A stretch of DNA of 64,000 nt, from assembly GCA_035772405.1 (NCBI GenBank), contig JAYKKM010000216.1:2565001-2629000 (forward strand). The letters are read 5' to 3'. The DNA is from Chrysogorgia sp. JL179-B06 (taxonomy: Eukaryota > Cnidaria > Anthozoa > Scleralcyonacea > Chrysogorgiidae). Positions within the stretch are counted from its first letter, which is position 1. Each line of letters opens with the position of its first letter. This document shows, piece by piece, positions 37,450-48,404 of the stretch. Under the pieces are notes generated by a model, which had not been told where the DNA came from, searched no databases, and worked only from the letters and a program-made list of their open reading frames with translations. The position numbers and the translations under genes are program-made.

Positions 37450-37780
37450 TTTGTTGGTGCAAGAACGCGCTTGTGTTTATGAATTGACGATCGACAAAGT
37501 AGAAATCTTTCCAACTCTTTTTTAAGATCTCGCGATTGCTAATTTGAGCCAGCGATCTGTCATTGAAAACTAATGCGCATGCTCACAACCCTCAAACGAT
37601 CGAAAAAAGTAGATCGCGAGATAAAAATAGCGAGTGGAAATTAAGCTTAAGAGCGATAAAACCGTTTTTAGAGCGATTGGGCAGCTAGTGAAATTTTTCA
37701 TGATGGAATATTTTTTGATGCGTTTGATTTGACGTGCATTTTACTTAAATGAACAGGATGAGCAATTTAAGAGAGAGTTG
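37450..37780. other. Possible promoter side of the 37449 ORF; nothing definite
   Basis: No TATA box or known element stands out. GATCGCGAGAT occurs twice. Confidence 0.25.
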
Positions 37781-37785
37781 AAGGG

Positions 37786-37904
37786 TTTTACACCTTTCTC
37801 CCTTCATTTACAGAAATAAAACGGTCATTAAACGTTATTGAAACTCCGTTTTGTTTTAATGGCCGTTTTATTTCTGTAAATGAAGGGCAAAAGGTGTATT
37901 ATTA
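37786..37904. repeat. Palindromic foldback
   Basis: TTTTACACCTTTCTCCCTTC, ATTTACAGAAATAAAACGG is mirrored by CCGTTTTATTTCTGTAAAT, GAAGGGCAAAAGGTGTA, with a loop of about 35 bases. Flanks TTGAAGGG and TTAAAG give no clear duplication. Confidence 0.65.
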
Positions 37905-38049
37905 AAGCAAAAATGTTCGGGGACGTCTCAAGAAAAGAAATAATAGAGAGCTTATACGCAAGTCTCGGAACTACGGACGTCGTATTATTTCAATCAAAAT
38001 TTTCATGCAAAACAAAGAAAATGAATAATTTAAAACCAAAAAAGTAAAC

Positions 38050-38590
38050 TTGACGTCGTCTTTGTTCTATACACAGACGTCACTGAGGGCGTTTTCATGT
38101 TCTGAAGACAACGTTGATCAACTACTAGAACATCAGCATTAGTAAAGTTAAACGTCATCTTTGTTCTACACAGACGTCACTGAGGGTGTTTTCATGTTCT
38201 GAAGACAACGTTGATCAACTGATAGAACATCAATATTAGTAAGGACAGTTAGTAAAGTTAAACGTCATCTTTGTTCTACACAGACGTCACTGAGGGTGTT
38301 TTCACGTTCTGAAGACAACGTTGATCAACTGATAGAACATCAGCATTAGTAAGGACAGTTAGTAAAGTTAAACGTCGTCTTTGTTTTACACAGACGTCAC
38401 TCACGTTCTGAAGATAACGTTGATCAACTACTAGAACATCAACATTAGTAAGGACAGTTGGTAAAGTTAAACGTCGTCTTTGTTCTACACAGACGTCACT
38501 GAGGGTGTTTTCACGTTCTGAAGACAACGTTGATCAACTACTAGAACGTCAGCATTAGTAAGGACAGTTAGTAAAGTTAAACGTTGACTC
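38050..38590. repeat. Tandem array, about 100-115 bp unit, 5 copies
   Basis: Each unit holds AAACGTCATCTTTGTTCTAC, ACAGACGTCACTGAGGG, TTCTGAAGACAACGTTGATC and TAGAACATCA(G/A)CATTAGTAAG. The unit starting near 38370 lacks the GAGGGTGTTTT part. The minus-strand ORF inside the array is a by-product. Confidence 0.9.
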
Positions 38591-39074
38591 GCTGTTAGGG
38601 TTTTCAGAAATTTTGAAGCTATGAAATAGAAAAAATGTACTCATAATACTTCATTTCTACATTCAACGGTTTGTGGCTTGATTCAGCGATACAATTCAAA
38701 CTTGCTATTTAACACCGCCACCACTTTAGGTTTTTTAGTCCTCCATGATTTCAAATCCTTCATTATCTTTGCTTTGTATGATAATTTTGAAAAATACGCC
38801 ATTCGCGATTTCCGTAATGCATTGCGCGCTTGTGATTTTCTCGCCGGCCATTTTGTGGACACCACATCGTGATCCGAATCCGTCGATATCTTTGCAATCC
38901 TTTCATTAAACGTGTTAGTTTGTCGATTTCCAAAGTGAAAATATACTAGACTGAATATTTTTATTGCTATTTGTTGAAAACTTCCGTATTGGTCTATATG
39001 AAAACAATAACAAAGACCCGCAATGCATGACCCTGACACTTACTCTTTAAGCTCTTTAATGACAACGAAGAACG
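38591..39074. other. No gene recognised
   Basis: A 118-codon minus ORF (38683-39039) has no start context, domain or splice support. I leave it uncalled. Confidence 0.3.
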
Positions 39075-39835
39075 TCCATATATGACAACGAAGCTGAAAC
39101 ACGATATTGATGTATTCAGCCATAAATGCTTGGCAATGTATTATACAGACAATAATTACAAACATTGTTCTTTGCTATTGAAGAATCGATGACTTTTGCT
39201 TAGCACAAACGATGGATCTTTACTCTATATACGTGACGAAGAAATGTTAACTAGACCTCCTACACTCTATTTCGTCAGTACACCAACCTATCGATCGATT
39301 TGTATTTCTACATTGCCTACACAGAACAACACCTTTATATCATATTTTGACCTGCATATGTGATATTGTCAGTCAGCTTTACTACTTTTGCCATGTATTA
39401 TTTAATTACCGCCGAGTCCAACGCGCACGTTCTGGCTGGATTAAATTTATAGTATTAAGGTCAGCGTGAGGTGAACTGAAAAGAATATAAATGCATAAGG
39501 TAATTAAATCTTTTAATCAATGGCAAAAAAAACATTGCAAATTGACGGCAACAAAGCTGAAACATGATATTGATGTATTATTCAACCATAAATGCTTGGC
39601 AACGTACTGCATATAGCGCAAACTACAGATATTGTTCTTCGCATATCGAAGAATCAATAGGTTTTGTTTTATACCACAAACAATTGATCATCAACTGTTT
39701 GTTACTTCGTGAGACTATACCATCCTCCTTTATTCACGTGTATGTAATATTGTCGTCGGCGTTACTACGTTTGCCATACTTAATTACCGCTGAGTCTTAG
39801 CGGTTTAGATATAAGTACTATAGTATTAAAGTTAA
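39075..39835. repeat. Diverged direct duplication
   Basis: GACAACGAAGCTGAAACACG with ATATTGATGTATT and ATAAATGCTTGGCAA at 39078-39140 recur at 39546-39610. Later matches include GATATTGTCAGTC/GTAATATTGTCGTCG and TTTAATTACCGCCGAGTC/CTTAATTACCGCTGAGTC. The offset is about 470 bp at the start and about 410 bp later. Confidence 0.7.
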
Positions 39836-39839
39836 AGTA

Positions 39840-40400
39840 TGTAGGTCAACCGCCATAGCTTCTGTAAGCTTCGTTCTCAGGCCTGTCGAGTTTGGAGTTT
39901 AGGTGGATGGCATCTAATGTTGATCCACTTGCAGCGAGTTGCGAGCATTGTAACTATTCTTGCGATGATTGGAATAGAGGCTTAAAACTAGGGGAGCGGA
40001 TGAAATTGGACTTATTTTATTTTATTTTATTTAACTTCGCCTTGATTATGTGGTTTATGTTGTGAAATTTACATTTAAAAAGATCCTATATATTCATTAC
40101 AAGGCTTGTAAAACCGCAACAGCAATCGCCAATTACTGCGGTTCCATTACAACAATAATACAACAAAAATAGTACAACAACGTTAATAAATACGAAAAAG
40201 CTGTCCAACATTATGCATAGGATTTCCATTCTCCACATCGGCCGCACTATCCACCCCTCGATCGCTCCCCTCAGTCACATATGAGCCCTCAGCCGAAACG
40301 GATTTAGTCGAGAGCTCAGTGAAACAAAGTAAAGCGACCGAAGAGATCAGATCACAGTAAAGAGCGGAAATTCAGCTCTGGATGGAATCTAAAAATAACA
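39840..40400. other. No gene; 3' flank of a LINE tail
   Basis: On the minus strand this follows the LINE ORF end at 40402 and may include its 3' UTR. TTTTATTTTATTTTATTT lies at 40013-40030. Confidence 0.35.
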
Positions 40401-40401
40401 A

Positions 40402-40720
40402 CTAGGAGTTACATTTAGTACAAATTGTTTTCCAGGCACGTGGGTCTTCGGAGTCGTACGTAGAGAGAACAGCAGAGTAGTAATATTCTTTAAGTTTGGC
40501 TTTGAAAGTTGACAAAGTAGTAGTGGTTCGGGGTATTTCTTCAGGCAGCGCGTTCCATATTATTGTAGCTCTTACCAAGTACTATCTGCCATATCGCTCT
40601 TTGAAAGAGCTGTTGTCGGTTTTATGTCGAGACTTGGTTCACGTACGGCGCGCCAATCTTTATATCTATTTTTGGGTCGGAAGCGTGTCACACTCTTTGA
40701 AATGTCAGTCAGATCAATAA
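40402..40720 (-). pseudogene. LINE ORF2 C-terminal fragment
   Basis: The minus strand gives ATIIWNALPEEIPRTTTTLS, TFKAKLKEYYYSAVL, then STYDSEDPRAWKTICTKCNS and a TAG at 40402. WNALP and the final W-x3-C-x2-C are typical of the C-terminus of Jockey/CR1-type LINEs. The upstream part RPKNRYKDWRAVREP is in another frame. Confidence 0.65.
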
Positions 40721-41395
40721 TTGTTCTTCTTTAAAAATTGCTCGAAAATCGTTTCAGAAACATTGAAGCGTTCTCGAAATCATAAAGCAAGCTTCAGTTA
40801 TCAAATACACTATAGTCAATCAATATTGTTTTCTTTAAAATGCTAAAATTTATGATTGGTTTTACTGCCGTCGAGGTTGGCTCGCGCAGATCTTAAAGTC
40901 CCTAAAAACTGGCCCCGGCTTTTCATATTTTTTTTATAAGCTTTGCCACATTAATTAGCAGGGATACCCCACAGAGCTTATCGCTCCATTACGAGGTCCC
41001 TAAGATAAAAAATTAATTAACAGCACATTTTAACAAGAAGACTAGATAGGGACGACACAGGTGACATTTAATTACACATACGGTTTTAAAGGTTTGCGGA
41101 ATTTGGACATCGTACACGTGTTCGGTTGTATATAATGATAATGTTTTAGCAGTTGAATTGTCCAATAGAAAGGTTAACGTCTCGCAGATGTGATGGTAGA
41201 GAGTTGAATATCCAGTCCTAGGGGTTCTACAGTATAGAAACTGTTCTGAAAAGTTACGCTATTCACTTTAGGGATATTTAAAACAAATTCATTTGATCGG
41301 TTTGTACATCTTGTTACACGGCTGGAGGAATTAATGAATGAATGCAACAAAATTTTAATTAGCGAAATAACTATACGACGCGAGATCTCCGTAAT
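40721..41395. other. No gene recognised
   Basis: AT-rich, no supported feature. Confidence 0.3.
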
Positions 41396-41974
41396 GTCTC
41401 GATCAATTCCAAGCGTGACCATCCCCCCCGGGCGTTTGACGGGCATTTGACATTTTGGCGTCAGAGCATTGCAAATGCCCCACTGTGGAGTCAGCTTAAT
41501 TATACAAAATCCCCACAGTTGGGCTCTTGAAATAGATGCATGCAAACACAAACTTCCCTCGAAATTTTCCAAAGCAATTGTGCCATCCGGACTACACATG
41601 GTGTACTAAAATAAACATGGTTAAATAGCGGTAGACATGCGATTTTTTGGCATTTGTTTATGTTTTAAATATGCACGCTCGTTTGAGGCTGCTACTTCGT
41701 GTACCGGACACAGAATATTACATCATTGAAATATTTAGAGCAAAGGATATCGACTTCGTTTAATATGAAATGTGCGCCTGTGTCAACAAATTTTGGAAAT
41801 TCACTCATGGCAACCATTTTGGCATTGCCTCAAGGGATACGCATCTACTTTCTTTCAACGGAACACCAAATACCCCACTTTATTCCCCCCCGGGGCAGTG
41901 AGTCGGTAAATGCCCGTCAAATGCCCCGGGGGGGGGGGCATGCAGGTCACGCTTGGAATTGATCGAGACATAAG
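41393..41974. mobile_element. Foldback 'TGTCTCGATCAATTCCAAGC'
   Basis: TGTCTCGATCAATTCCAAGC with GTGACC starts the element, and GGTCACGCTTGGAATTGATC with GAGACA ends it (26-bp perfect TIR). Inner CCCGGG-rich arms (GCGTTTGACGGGCATTTGAC with GTCAAATGCCCCGGGG) also pair. The 141- and 87-residue ORFs inside span the arms and are not genes. Confidence 0.75.
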
Positions 41975-43955
41975 CGGGCAAGCCCTAAGTCATAAATTCA
42001 TTACTAATTTTAAGTACTAGCATACTCGATGTTTCCCAAGTGCATGGGAATAGTACTTATGTAAGTTTAGCTACATCTTGCTGGGATCATCTCCTTGACA
42101 GTGTGCAGAAATAGAGAAAAACTTAAGAGAATTTTAATATGTCGAAAACTACTTAATTAAAAATACTTAGATACTTCCGGACGATGTATTTAACTTTATT
42201 ATTTATTCTTAGCGTCACTGATATATCCATGATATATAATTGATTTAATGATATTTCGGTCTAACCGAAAAAATTACGAAACGGCTCGCGATAATATTTT
42301 AATTTTCCAAGTGCGAACGCAAACCAAATATTGTTCGACTTTGATTGGCTTATTCCTTTTGTTATACGAATCAGGGAAACATTAACGCCTCGCAGCTTGT
42401 CTGCAATCGCAAAGGGGATTAATTATACTGCCCTGAATTCATTTGCATTTCCTTGTTTCATTCCATGTCCTCTAGGAGAACCTGAAAGAGCGAAATTTGT
42501 ATCGGTTTAAGAAGGAAACATTACAAACATTATCGCAAAAGGTTAGTGCTTTTAGTCTGACATATAAAGTTTTAGTTGACGATCTAAACCCAGATGTAAT
42601 TCGTACCAAGTTCCTGACTAAACGAATCAGCACTTTGACCATTAAACTATTGAGACGTGAATCGTGATTAGCACAATTCAACACCATTATTTCCCTAAAT
42701 TCTATCGCTAGACATCAAAACTTAAGTTCAAGTGTATCTTATAGCCTCCAACTCCAGCTCTGCAATGCACTAATATTGATAAGTATAGTAAAGCTCTACT
42801 GCTATAGCTCTTGTGTACATTCATATGTATAATATACTTCAGTATACAATCATAAGTAATGTGCGAAGGCTTTAGTACGTATTCAAAATAATTATAACAC
42901 GACTGTCCCAAACGGGAATCAAGTCCAAATGCTATGATGTGTAAATAAAATGTGCTGTTTGGAAAATACGACCTATATAGTGATTTTAGCGCGGTAAGTT
43001 CAGAAGACGATCGAAGTAGAACTACACTAGATCAAAATGAGTCACTGAGTGTCGAAGGACCTTAACTACTCGAAATCCCACATGCAGTATTTCGGCAGTG
43101 CACCTGCAACAGCTTTTAGAGCGGTATTTGATTTTTAAAACTACACTAAGGAGTTTAGGTCTGGCGTTGTAACGACGATTGGAAAACAACAGGCAAAGTT
43201 ATAAATGAAATAATAGGAAGATATGAATGAAAGGGACTTACTATTCTCGCGTGAAAATTAAACGTGAAAAACCGCGGCAAAGCAAAACACAAGACAACAA
43301 GTAGCAGTGAAAGTTCTATACCACAACAAAAACTATACTCTGCCGTTCGCAATAGTATAGCTCTGATCGGACACGAAGCGTAATCTTCTTATACTAACAA
43401 GATTTAGCCAGAACGCAGAACAACTTATACCGGTGTGTGTTTATATGCTGAAAATATCTAGTTGCAGAGAGGTTCGGGCATGTGGTTTAACCCAACATGT
43501 TTACCGCGGATTCAGTTATTACTACAGTATATTGCGTATAATATCTGGGTTTATAACGAAAGCTGCATGCATGTTCTATGTGTAACGAGTCATAAAAGGC
43601 CAACAGGACAGCAGAGCAAGCTTTGTTTATATATATATATTAATAACACTATGTTTATCAATGACATTCTCTGTGTTGCAAGTCATAAAACAATTCCACA
43701 GGACCGTGTTATATGCCAAGGTAAAGTTAATTTTAATAACACTAGCGCTACGTTGGTAATGAAAACTGTCCATGTTAATCTAGTAATTGATTGAGAGTAA
43801 CCCGTTGCTCCTTGAATTAACCATTTACCCCAGCCGGAGCTAGTCCCAATTTTATTTAAAGTGCATGCTATGAAGCGAAATTTAAGTTTTATTATTTTAT
43901 TTGAAAGAACTCTTCAAATAATGAAGAATATCAATTTACAGCTTTTCCATATTTC
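41975..43955. other. No gene recognised
   Basis: Two kilobases without a supported gene. Short ORFs at 42472-42687, 42708-42911 and 43462-43794 lack domains and splice context. A weak repeat (AGTCATAAAA ... ACAGGAC) occurs at 43587 and 43680. Confidence 0.35.
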
Positions 43956-44490
43956 ACTTGTAATAATTACACTATATAATTTTTCATGCAACTTAGTCTT
44001 GCAATGCCGTTGCGAGACAAGTTGCACGAACCATTGCAAAGTGTAACATATCTTGCAACGTCGAAAATTGTTGCGACACAAGTTGCTGCAATCCTTGCAG
44101 AAAGTAGAATAACAGATTGGTTTAAACAACCAATTTGATAGGTTGTCTCAGACGCAATTTGCATTTAACCAATTTGAATGGTTAAAATAACCAAATATTT
44201 TGGATAAATAACCTTAGTTTGGTTGTTTCAACCAATACATTTGGTTGTTTCAACCCATAAAAAATTGGTCAATTGATGAGTCTGAGACAACCAATCTGCA
44301 ACTTGTCTCGCAATTTTCCTCTTTGGCGACTGGATGCGCAGGTATACCTTGCATGTAACAAACACAAAAATGGCGAAACTTTGCGAGTCAAGTTGCATGA
44401 AACGTTGCCTAGTGTAACACCCCCTTTCATGCAACTGCAACGTGCAACTTGTCTCTCAACGGCTCAATCTGCTATGAAACATTGTAATTA
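43956..44490. repeat. Nested inverted repeats with TTGCGAGACAAGTTGCA
   Basis: TTTTTCATGCAACTTAGTC, CGTTGCGAGACAAGTTGCA and GCAAAGTGTAAC on the left are mirrored by CTAGTGTAACACCCC and TCATGCAACTGCAACGTGCA on the right. A second palindrome, built on GGTTGTCTCAGAC and GTCTGAGACAACC with many AACCAA words, is nested at 44100-44300. Confidence 0.55.
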
Positions 44491-44740
44491 TAATGGGTAT
44501 TAACACTATGACGTCAAATGGTTTGCAGAACATTTTAACATATTGATTATTGGAAAGTCGTATATATATATATTTTTAAGATTATTGAACGAATTCACTT
44601 GAAACGTTGAATGTGCATACAGACCACTAAACTGGATAACATCGCTCTAGTTTTATGTCGCCATGGTAAATGATTAGATTTCAGTCCAAAATAAAATTAT
44701 TTGTTTTCTCTTCGCTGGGGAATATTTTCGAATTGGTACT
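44491..44740 (+). mobile_element. Half of a MITE-6 relative
   Basis: CATTTTAACATATTGATTAT, ACCACTAAACTG, ATGTCGCCATGGTAAATGAT and AAAATTATTTGTTTTCTCTTC align with the left arm of 59940-60731. TGACGTCA lies at 44509-44516. The right arm is missing, and the next minisatellite begins where the loop would be. Confidence 0.65.
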
Positions 44741-44754
44741 GGTTGACTAGATTT

Positions 44755-45185
44755 GCTCGTCAGGCAATGTATTTGTTCGTCAAGGCAATGTGTTTGCTCG
44801 TCAGGGCAATGTATTTGTTGGTCAGGGCAATGTATTTGCTCTTCACGGCAATGTATTTGCTCGTCAAGACATTGTATTTGCTCGTCAGCGCAATGTATTT
44901 GCTCGCCAGGGCAATGTATTTGCTCGTCAGCGCAATGTATTTGCTTGTCAGGGCAATGTATAATTTGCTCGTCAGGGCAATGTATTTGCTCGTCAGCGCA
45001 ATGTATTTGCTCGTCAGCAATGTATTTGCCCGTCAGCGCAATGTAATTGCTCGTCAGCGCAATGTATTTGCTCGTCAGGGCAATGCGGTATTTGCTCGTC
45101 AGCGCAACTGTACGTATTTGCCAGTGGCATGAGGGCAATGTATTTGCTCGTCAGCGCAACTGTATTTGCTCATCAGGGCAATGCC
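44755..45185. repeat. 21-bp minisatellite, about 19 copies
   Basis: The unit is GCAATGTATTTGCTCGTCAGG, with small variants and a few length changes near 44965, 45018 and 45085-45140. Because 21 is a multiple of three and the unit lacks stops in several frames, long repetitive ORFs appear on both strands. They should not be read as proteins. Confidence 0.95.
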
Positions 45186-45512
45186 AATGTATCTCGGCTC
45201 AAAGTCGCTTCTCACTTCTGCGTTGTTCTGAAGAGCAAGTGATACCATTTTTCTTTGATTTTCCGTAGGGAATTAACTCCAATTAACTCCAGAATAGATT
45301 GTTATTTGCATATACTTAACAAACACGCCCTAATTTTTATCAAACATATCCAAATAATGATAAATTTATCTTTAGACCACTTCCTTATGGGAATTCTAAA
45401 CAAAATCTCTTCAATCGTGTCATAAGTCGGATATAAATGTCGAACGTCGGCTTTAAGCCAGATCAGTCCTCGGGGACTGCGGCCCCTCGGGTTAAAGCCT
45501 CCGTTCTCGGTT
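45186..45512. other. No gene recognised; upstream of the GPCR
   Basis: No clear core promoter. Lies 0.5-0.8 kb upstream of the GPCR start. Confidence 0.3.
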
Positions 45513-45711
45513 TATATCCTCAGGGCCGCCGAGAGACAGGACGGGCCCGGGGGCATGTAATCTCGTGGGCCCCTAAATGCCTCAGATGTCGGAGGTAGTT
45601 GATGGCAAATTCTTCACGGGCCCCCGATTTGCTTGACGCCGCGTATTCGCGGGCCCCTAGATTATGGCCGGGCCCCGGCTACCCTCCCCTCTCGGCGGTC
45701 CTGTATATCCT
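45513..45711. mobile_element. hAT-type MITE with 8-bp target duplication
   Basis: CAGGGCCGCCGAGAG (from 45521) is mirrored by CTCTCGGCGGTCCTG (to 45703), and TATATCCT flanks both sides (45513-45520, 45704-45711). The 183-bp GC-rich interior is made of GGGCCC palindromes. It sits 300 bp upstream of the GPCR start codon, where it could affect transcription. Confidence 0.9.
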
Positions 45712-46002
45712 ATACTTATTATTTGTTTTTCTTTAGAAGATGGAAAGCCTTCTCGGGTGCTGGAGAAAGGACAACTATAACATTCAAGGACTGTTAATAT
45801 TCAAGGACTGTTAACAATCAAGCAAAGTGAGGAATTGAAATCGGAACTTTTAAGCAGTATTAAAAGGCATTGATATATTTGCAGGACAACTTGTGAGACA
45901 GTCACATCGTGTGGAGCAGCCATTGACGATGTTGAGTTGGTGAAATTCAAGAAATAAACGTTGAATTCTTGGAAAATCAAAAAGCCGACTGAGAACAGCG
46001 CA

Positions 46003-47274
46003 ATGAAGTTGACCGACATATTTGTCTTGACAGTCGGCTTACTCTCGATTTTCACCAATGGAGTACTACTCATTATCCTTGTGAAGGATCCGTTAAAGTG
46101 CTTCAAAGCGTCGACTACTTACTTCATCATATGCCTATCGTTCTCAGACTTACTCACGGGCGCCAACGCCTGCTTCTGGGCCATCGATAATATTTTCCCA
46201 TTCTCGCTAGAGGTGCAAAAATATATGCTAGCACTCTTTTGGATCACCATCCAAGTGTCGTTTCTGACGCTGCTCGCGATGTCTGTGGAGCGCTTCCTGA
46301 TCGTCAAGTATCCGTTCTATTGCCGAATTTGGATCACCAAAAAGCGCGTTTCCCTTTTTATTGCGCTAATTTGGCTCGTCTCCTCCGTTTTAGGCGGCTT
46401 GTTGCTCCTGCCGTCACCGAAACATCTGTACGTAGAGTTTTCAATCTTCACGGAATTTTTCTTGTCCGTTTTCGTCATCGCCGCGCTATATGCTTCTATT
46501 CTCCTGGGAATAAAGAATTCCCAGAAGGTATTTCGTGGAAGCGGAGGACTTCACCAAGGCGGCGGCCGAGGGTTGCGCGTGACATCGTTGAGCGAAACGC
46601 CTTCCCGGAGAATTGCCTCTTATCGGGTTGATGTTACCGCGACGTCAGAGCCAAGCGAAATCCAAAACAACAACGGTGTTCGAGAGTCGGCTCCGGAGGG
46701 CGGCGTGGCGGGGACGACAGAAAACGGTACGAGAAAGATCGATCAGGATACCACAAGTACTGGGGATATACGTCCGGTAGTTGAAACCTCCGGGGGTACA
46801 AAAACCTGGCAGGAATGCGACCGGCGAAATGGACCTCCGATGAACGGAAGCAGGAAGCTCGAGAAATTCGTTCAAGTGACACAAACCATTAAAAAAACGA
46901 GAGCGAGAATGCGTCATATTCAACAAGAGAAGAAACTAACGGCTGTGGTACTTTTGTTGGTAGGCGTGCTCGCTCTAACTGTGTTGCCTTATCTTCTGGC
47001 CTCTCAAATTCAGGTCGGCTACATCATATTTTGCAAATGCCCCCTACCTCCCGATTTGCGCAAGTTCGTGATCTTCTATTTTCCCATCGAACTTCTGAAT
47101 TTCGCTGTGAATCCGCTGATCTACGCGTGGAGGTTACCGCAGTACAGAAGAACGCTTAAGCACCTTTGCACCACTGCTCGGCACCAGACTTCCGGAAACG
47201 TGGATGGAAGTATGGTATGCGAGAGAGACACGCCGACATTGCGCAGTGTCAGCGAGAGAATACAAAGGGAGTAA
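46003..47274 (+). CDS. Class A (rhodopsin-like) G protein-coupled receptor, single exon
   Basis: The product has 423 residues and seven predicted membrane helices: about 6-27, 40-61, 74-96, 117-136, 151-170, 311-336 and 353-376. Family marks are N19 in TM1, LSFSDLL with D49 in TM2, W124 in TM4 and NPLIY (370-374) in TM7 followed by a basic helix 8. DRY is replaced by ERF (96-98), TM6 has LTVLPY without the usual Trp of CWxP, and no Cys is seen at the top of TM3, so the standard TM3-ECL2 disulfide is probably absent. The N-terminus is very short, without signal peptide. The third intracellular loop is about 140 residues, rich in Gly/Ser/Thr. I chose the first ATG; an in-frame TAA lies 48 bases upstream. 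The receptor presumably signals from the plasma membrane through G proteins. The ligand is unknown and no orthologue is recognised. Confidence 0.92.
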   Translation: MKLTDIFVLTVGLLSIFTNGVLLIILVKDPLKCFKASTTYFIICLSFSDLLTGANACFWAIDNIFPFSLEVQKYMLALFWITIQVSFLTLLAMSVERFLIVKYPFYCRIWITKKRVSLFIALIWLVSSVLGGLLLLPSPKHLYVEFSIFTEFFLSVFVIAALYASILLGIKNSQKVFRGSGGLHQGGGRGLRVTSLSETPSRRIASYRVDVTATSEPSEIQNNNGVRESAPEGGVAGTTENGTRKIDQDTTSTGDIRPVVETSGGTKTWQECDRRNGPPMNGSRKLEKFVQVTQTIKKTRARMRHIQQEKKLTAVVLLLVGVLALTVLPYLLASQIQVGYIIFCKCPLPPDLRKFVIFYFPIELLNFAVNPLIYAWRLPQYRRTLKHLCTTARHQTSGNVDGSMVCERDTPTLRSVSERIQRE

Positions 47275-47870
47275 CATGAGGTTTCACTTTTTCAGAGTAT
47301 CACTTTTTCACTATATTTACATGGCATGAAAAGTTTCCGGATTCGTTCATTTACAGGAGAACATTATAGGAAAAATTTAAGGATGAAAACTATCCAAGGA
47401 AATTGGAGAATATTTAAGGAAGTTAATATATAAGGGTGTTTTATGAAAGTATGGCGACATTTTTAAAAGTCTTAATTTTTGTAACTTTTGTTGTAGTTTG
47501 TATTTGTATTGTTTTTCTATATACTGTAGGTATCCATGCCTCAACTTCATTGATAGTGCTTATAATTAAACCAATGATTAAAAATATTAATTTCATTCGC
47601 CATTTTACCTCGTATAAACATAGTCGTAACCAAAGAACTGTAACAAGATTTTTGTATTGTCCTAATTGTGGGAATTTCCTTGATTAATCTCTCACAATTT
47701 TATTGTCTCGCCGCAGCTCGGAATTCCCTGTGACACTCTCTGTTTTGTTGCCGCGGAGCACTTTTTAGAGTGGTGGCGCACTTTTCAGAGTGGTGGCGCA
47801 ATTGCGAATAGGGGGGGGGGGGGGTTGGAGAAAAAGATGTTGAATGTCAAAGGTCACATAGGTCCAAAAG
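47275..47870. other. 3' flank of the GPCR; no gene
   Basis: AT-rich, with a hydrophobic 83-codon ORF (47436-47687) lacking support. A GAGTGGTGGCGCACTTTTCA duplication and a G run lie at 47770-47824. No AATAAA was found close to the GPCR stop. Confidence 0.35.
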
Positions 47871-47924
47871 GGTTAACATTGAGTCTAATACATTGTGTGC
47901 TATTTGTATAGGTAATCGTATGAT

Positions 47925-48065
47925 AGCGAGTACAATTAAGGATTTACACCACGAGTGATATTTAAAAATTGTGCCAAAATTGCACGAGCCGTTAGGTGAG
48001 TGCAACTTGGCACACTTTTAAAATATCACGAGTATAGTGTAAATCCTTAATTGCACGAGCAAAAT
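47925..48065. repeat. Palindrome 'TTAAGGATTTACACCACGAGTGATAT'
   Basis: CAATTAAGGATTTACACCAC and GAGTGATATTTAAAAATTGTG are mirrored by CACACTTTTAAAATATCAC and GAGTATAGTGTAAATCCTTA. The loop contains GCACGAGCCGTTAGGTGAGT. Confidence 0.7.
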
Positions 48066-48076
48066 CATATGATTAC

Positions 48077-48404
48077 TCATTTATTATATGCATGACAAAA
48101 TTACGACACGTACGCTTCATCTTCTTCCAAGTCTTTAAAAACGTTTTGTCTCATTAGTTGACAACAAACCTTTTCACTCTTGGTGTTCTTTGTACTAATT
48201 TCAGAATATTTACATGGAATTTTTAATTTTTAGTGTACCACAAATCGTTGGAAAAGTGAAAACTTTCCATTGCAGAATAGGCCACCATTTTGAATTTTAT
48301 TGTCAAACTTGTAGTGTCTTCTCTCTTTTCATTTATTGAAATGACTTTATTGCACTCCTCTCAGCCAATAAGAATCCAGTAATTTTGTCATGTATATAAT
48401 AAGA
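48077..48404. mobile_element. Foldback 'CATTTATTATATGCATGACAAAATTA'
   Basis: Ends CATTTATTATATGCATGACA/AAATTA and TAATTTTGTCATGTATATAA are inverted. The right arm (ATTGCACTCCTCTCAGCCAA) matches the repeat at 15541-15690 in reverse. Confidence 0.6.

Noticed and set aside
41174..41962. 141- and 87-residue ORFs as genes
   Set aside because: They lie across the arms of a 26-bp-TIR foldback and have no domain or splice support.
44674..45268. ORFs of up to 154 residues over the 21-bp repeat
   Set aside because: Open frames on both strands follow from a stop-free unit whose length is a multiple of three. There is no start context or domain.
45961..46002. GPCR start at TTG, 14 codons upstream of the ATG
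   Set aside because: A TAA lies directly before it and nuclear genes rarely start at TTG. The first ATG at 46003 places TM1 normally.
46239..46926. Alternative-frame and antisense ORFs inside the GPCR
   Set aside because: Shadows of a clearly coding frame with seven membrane helices.
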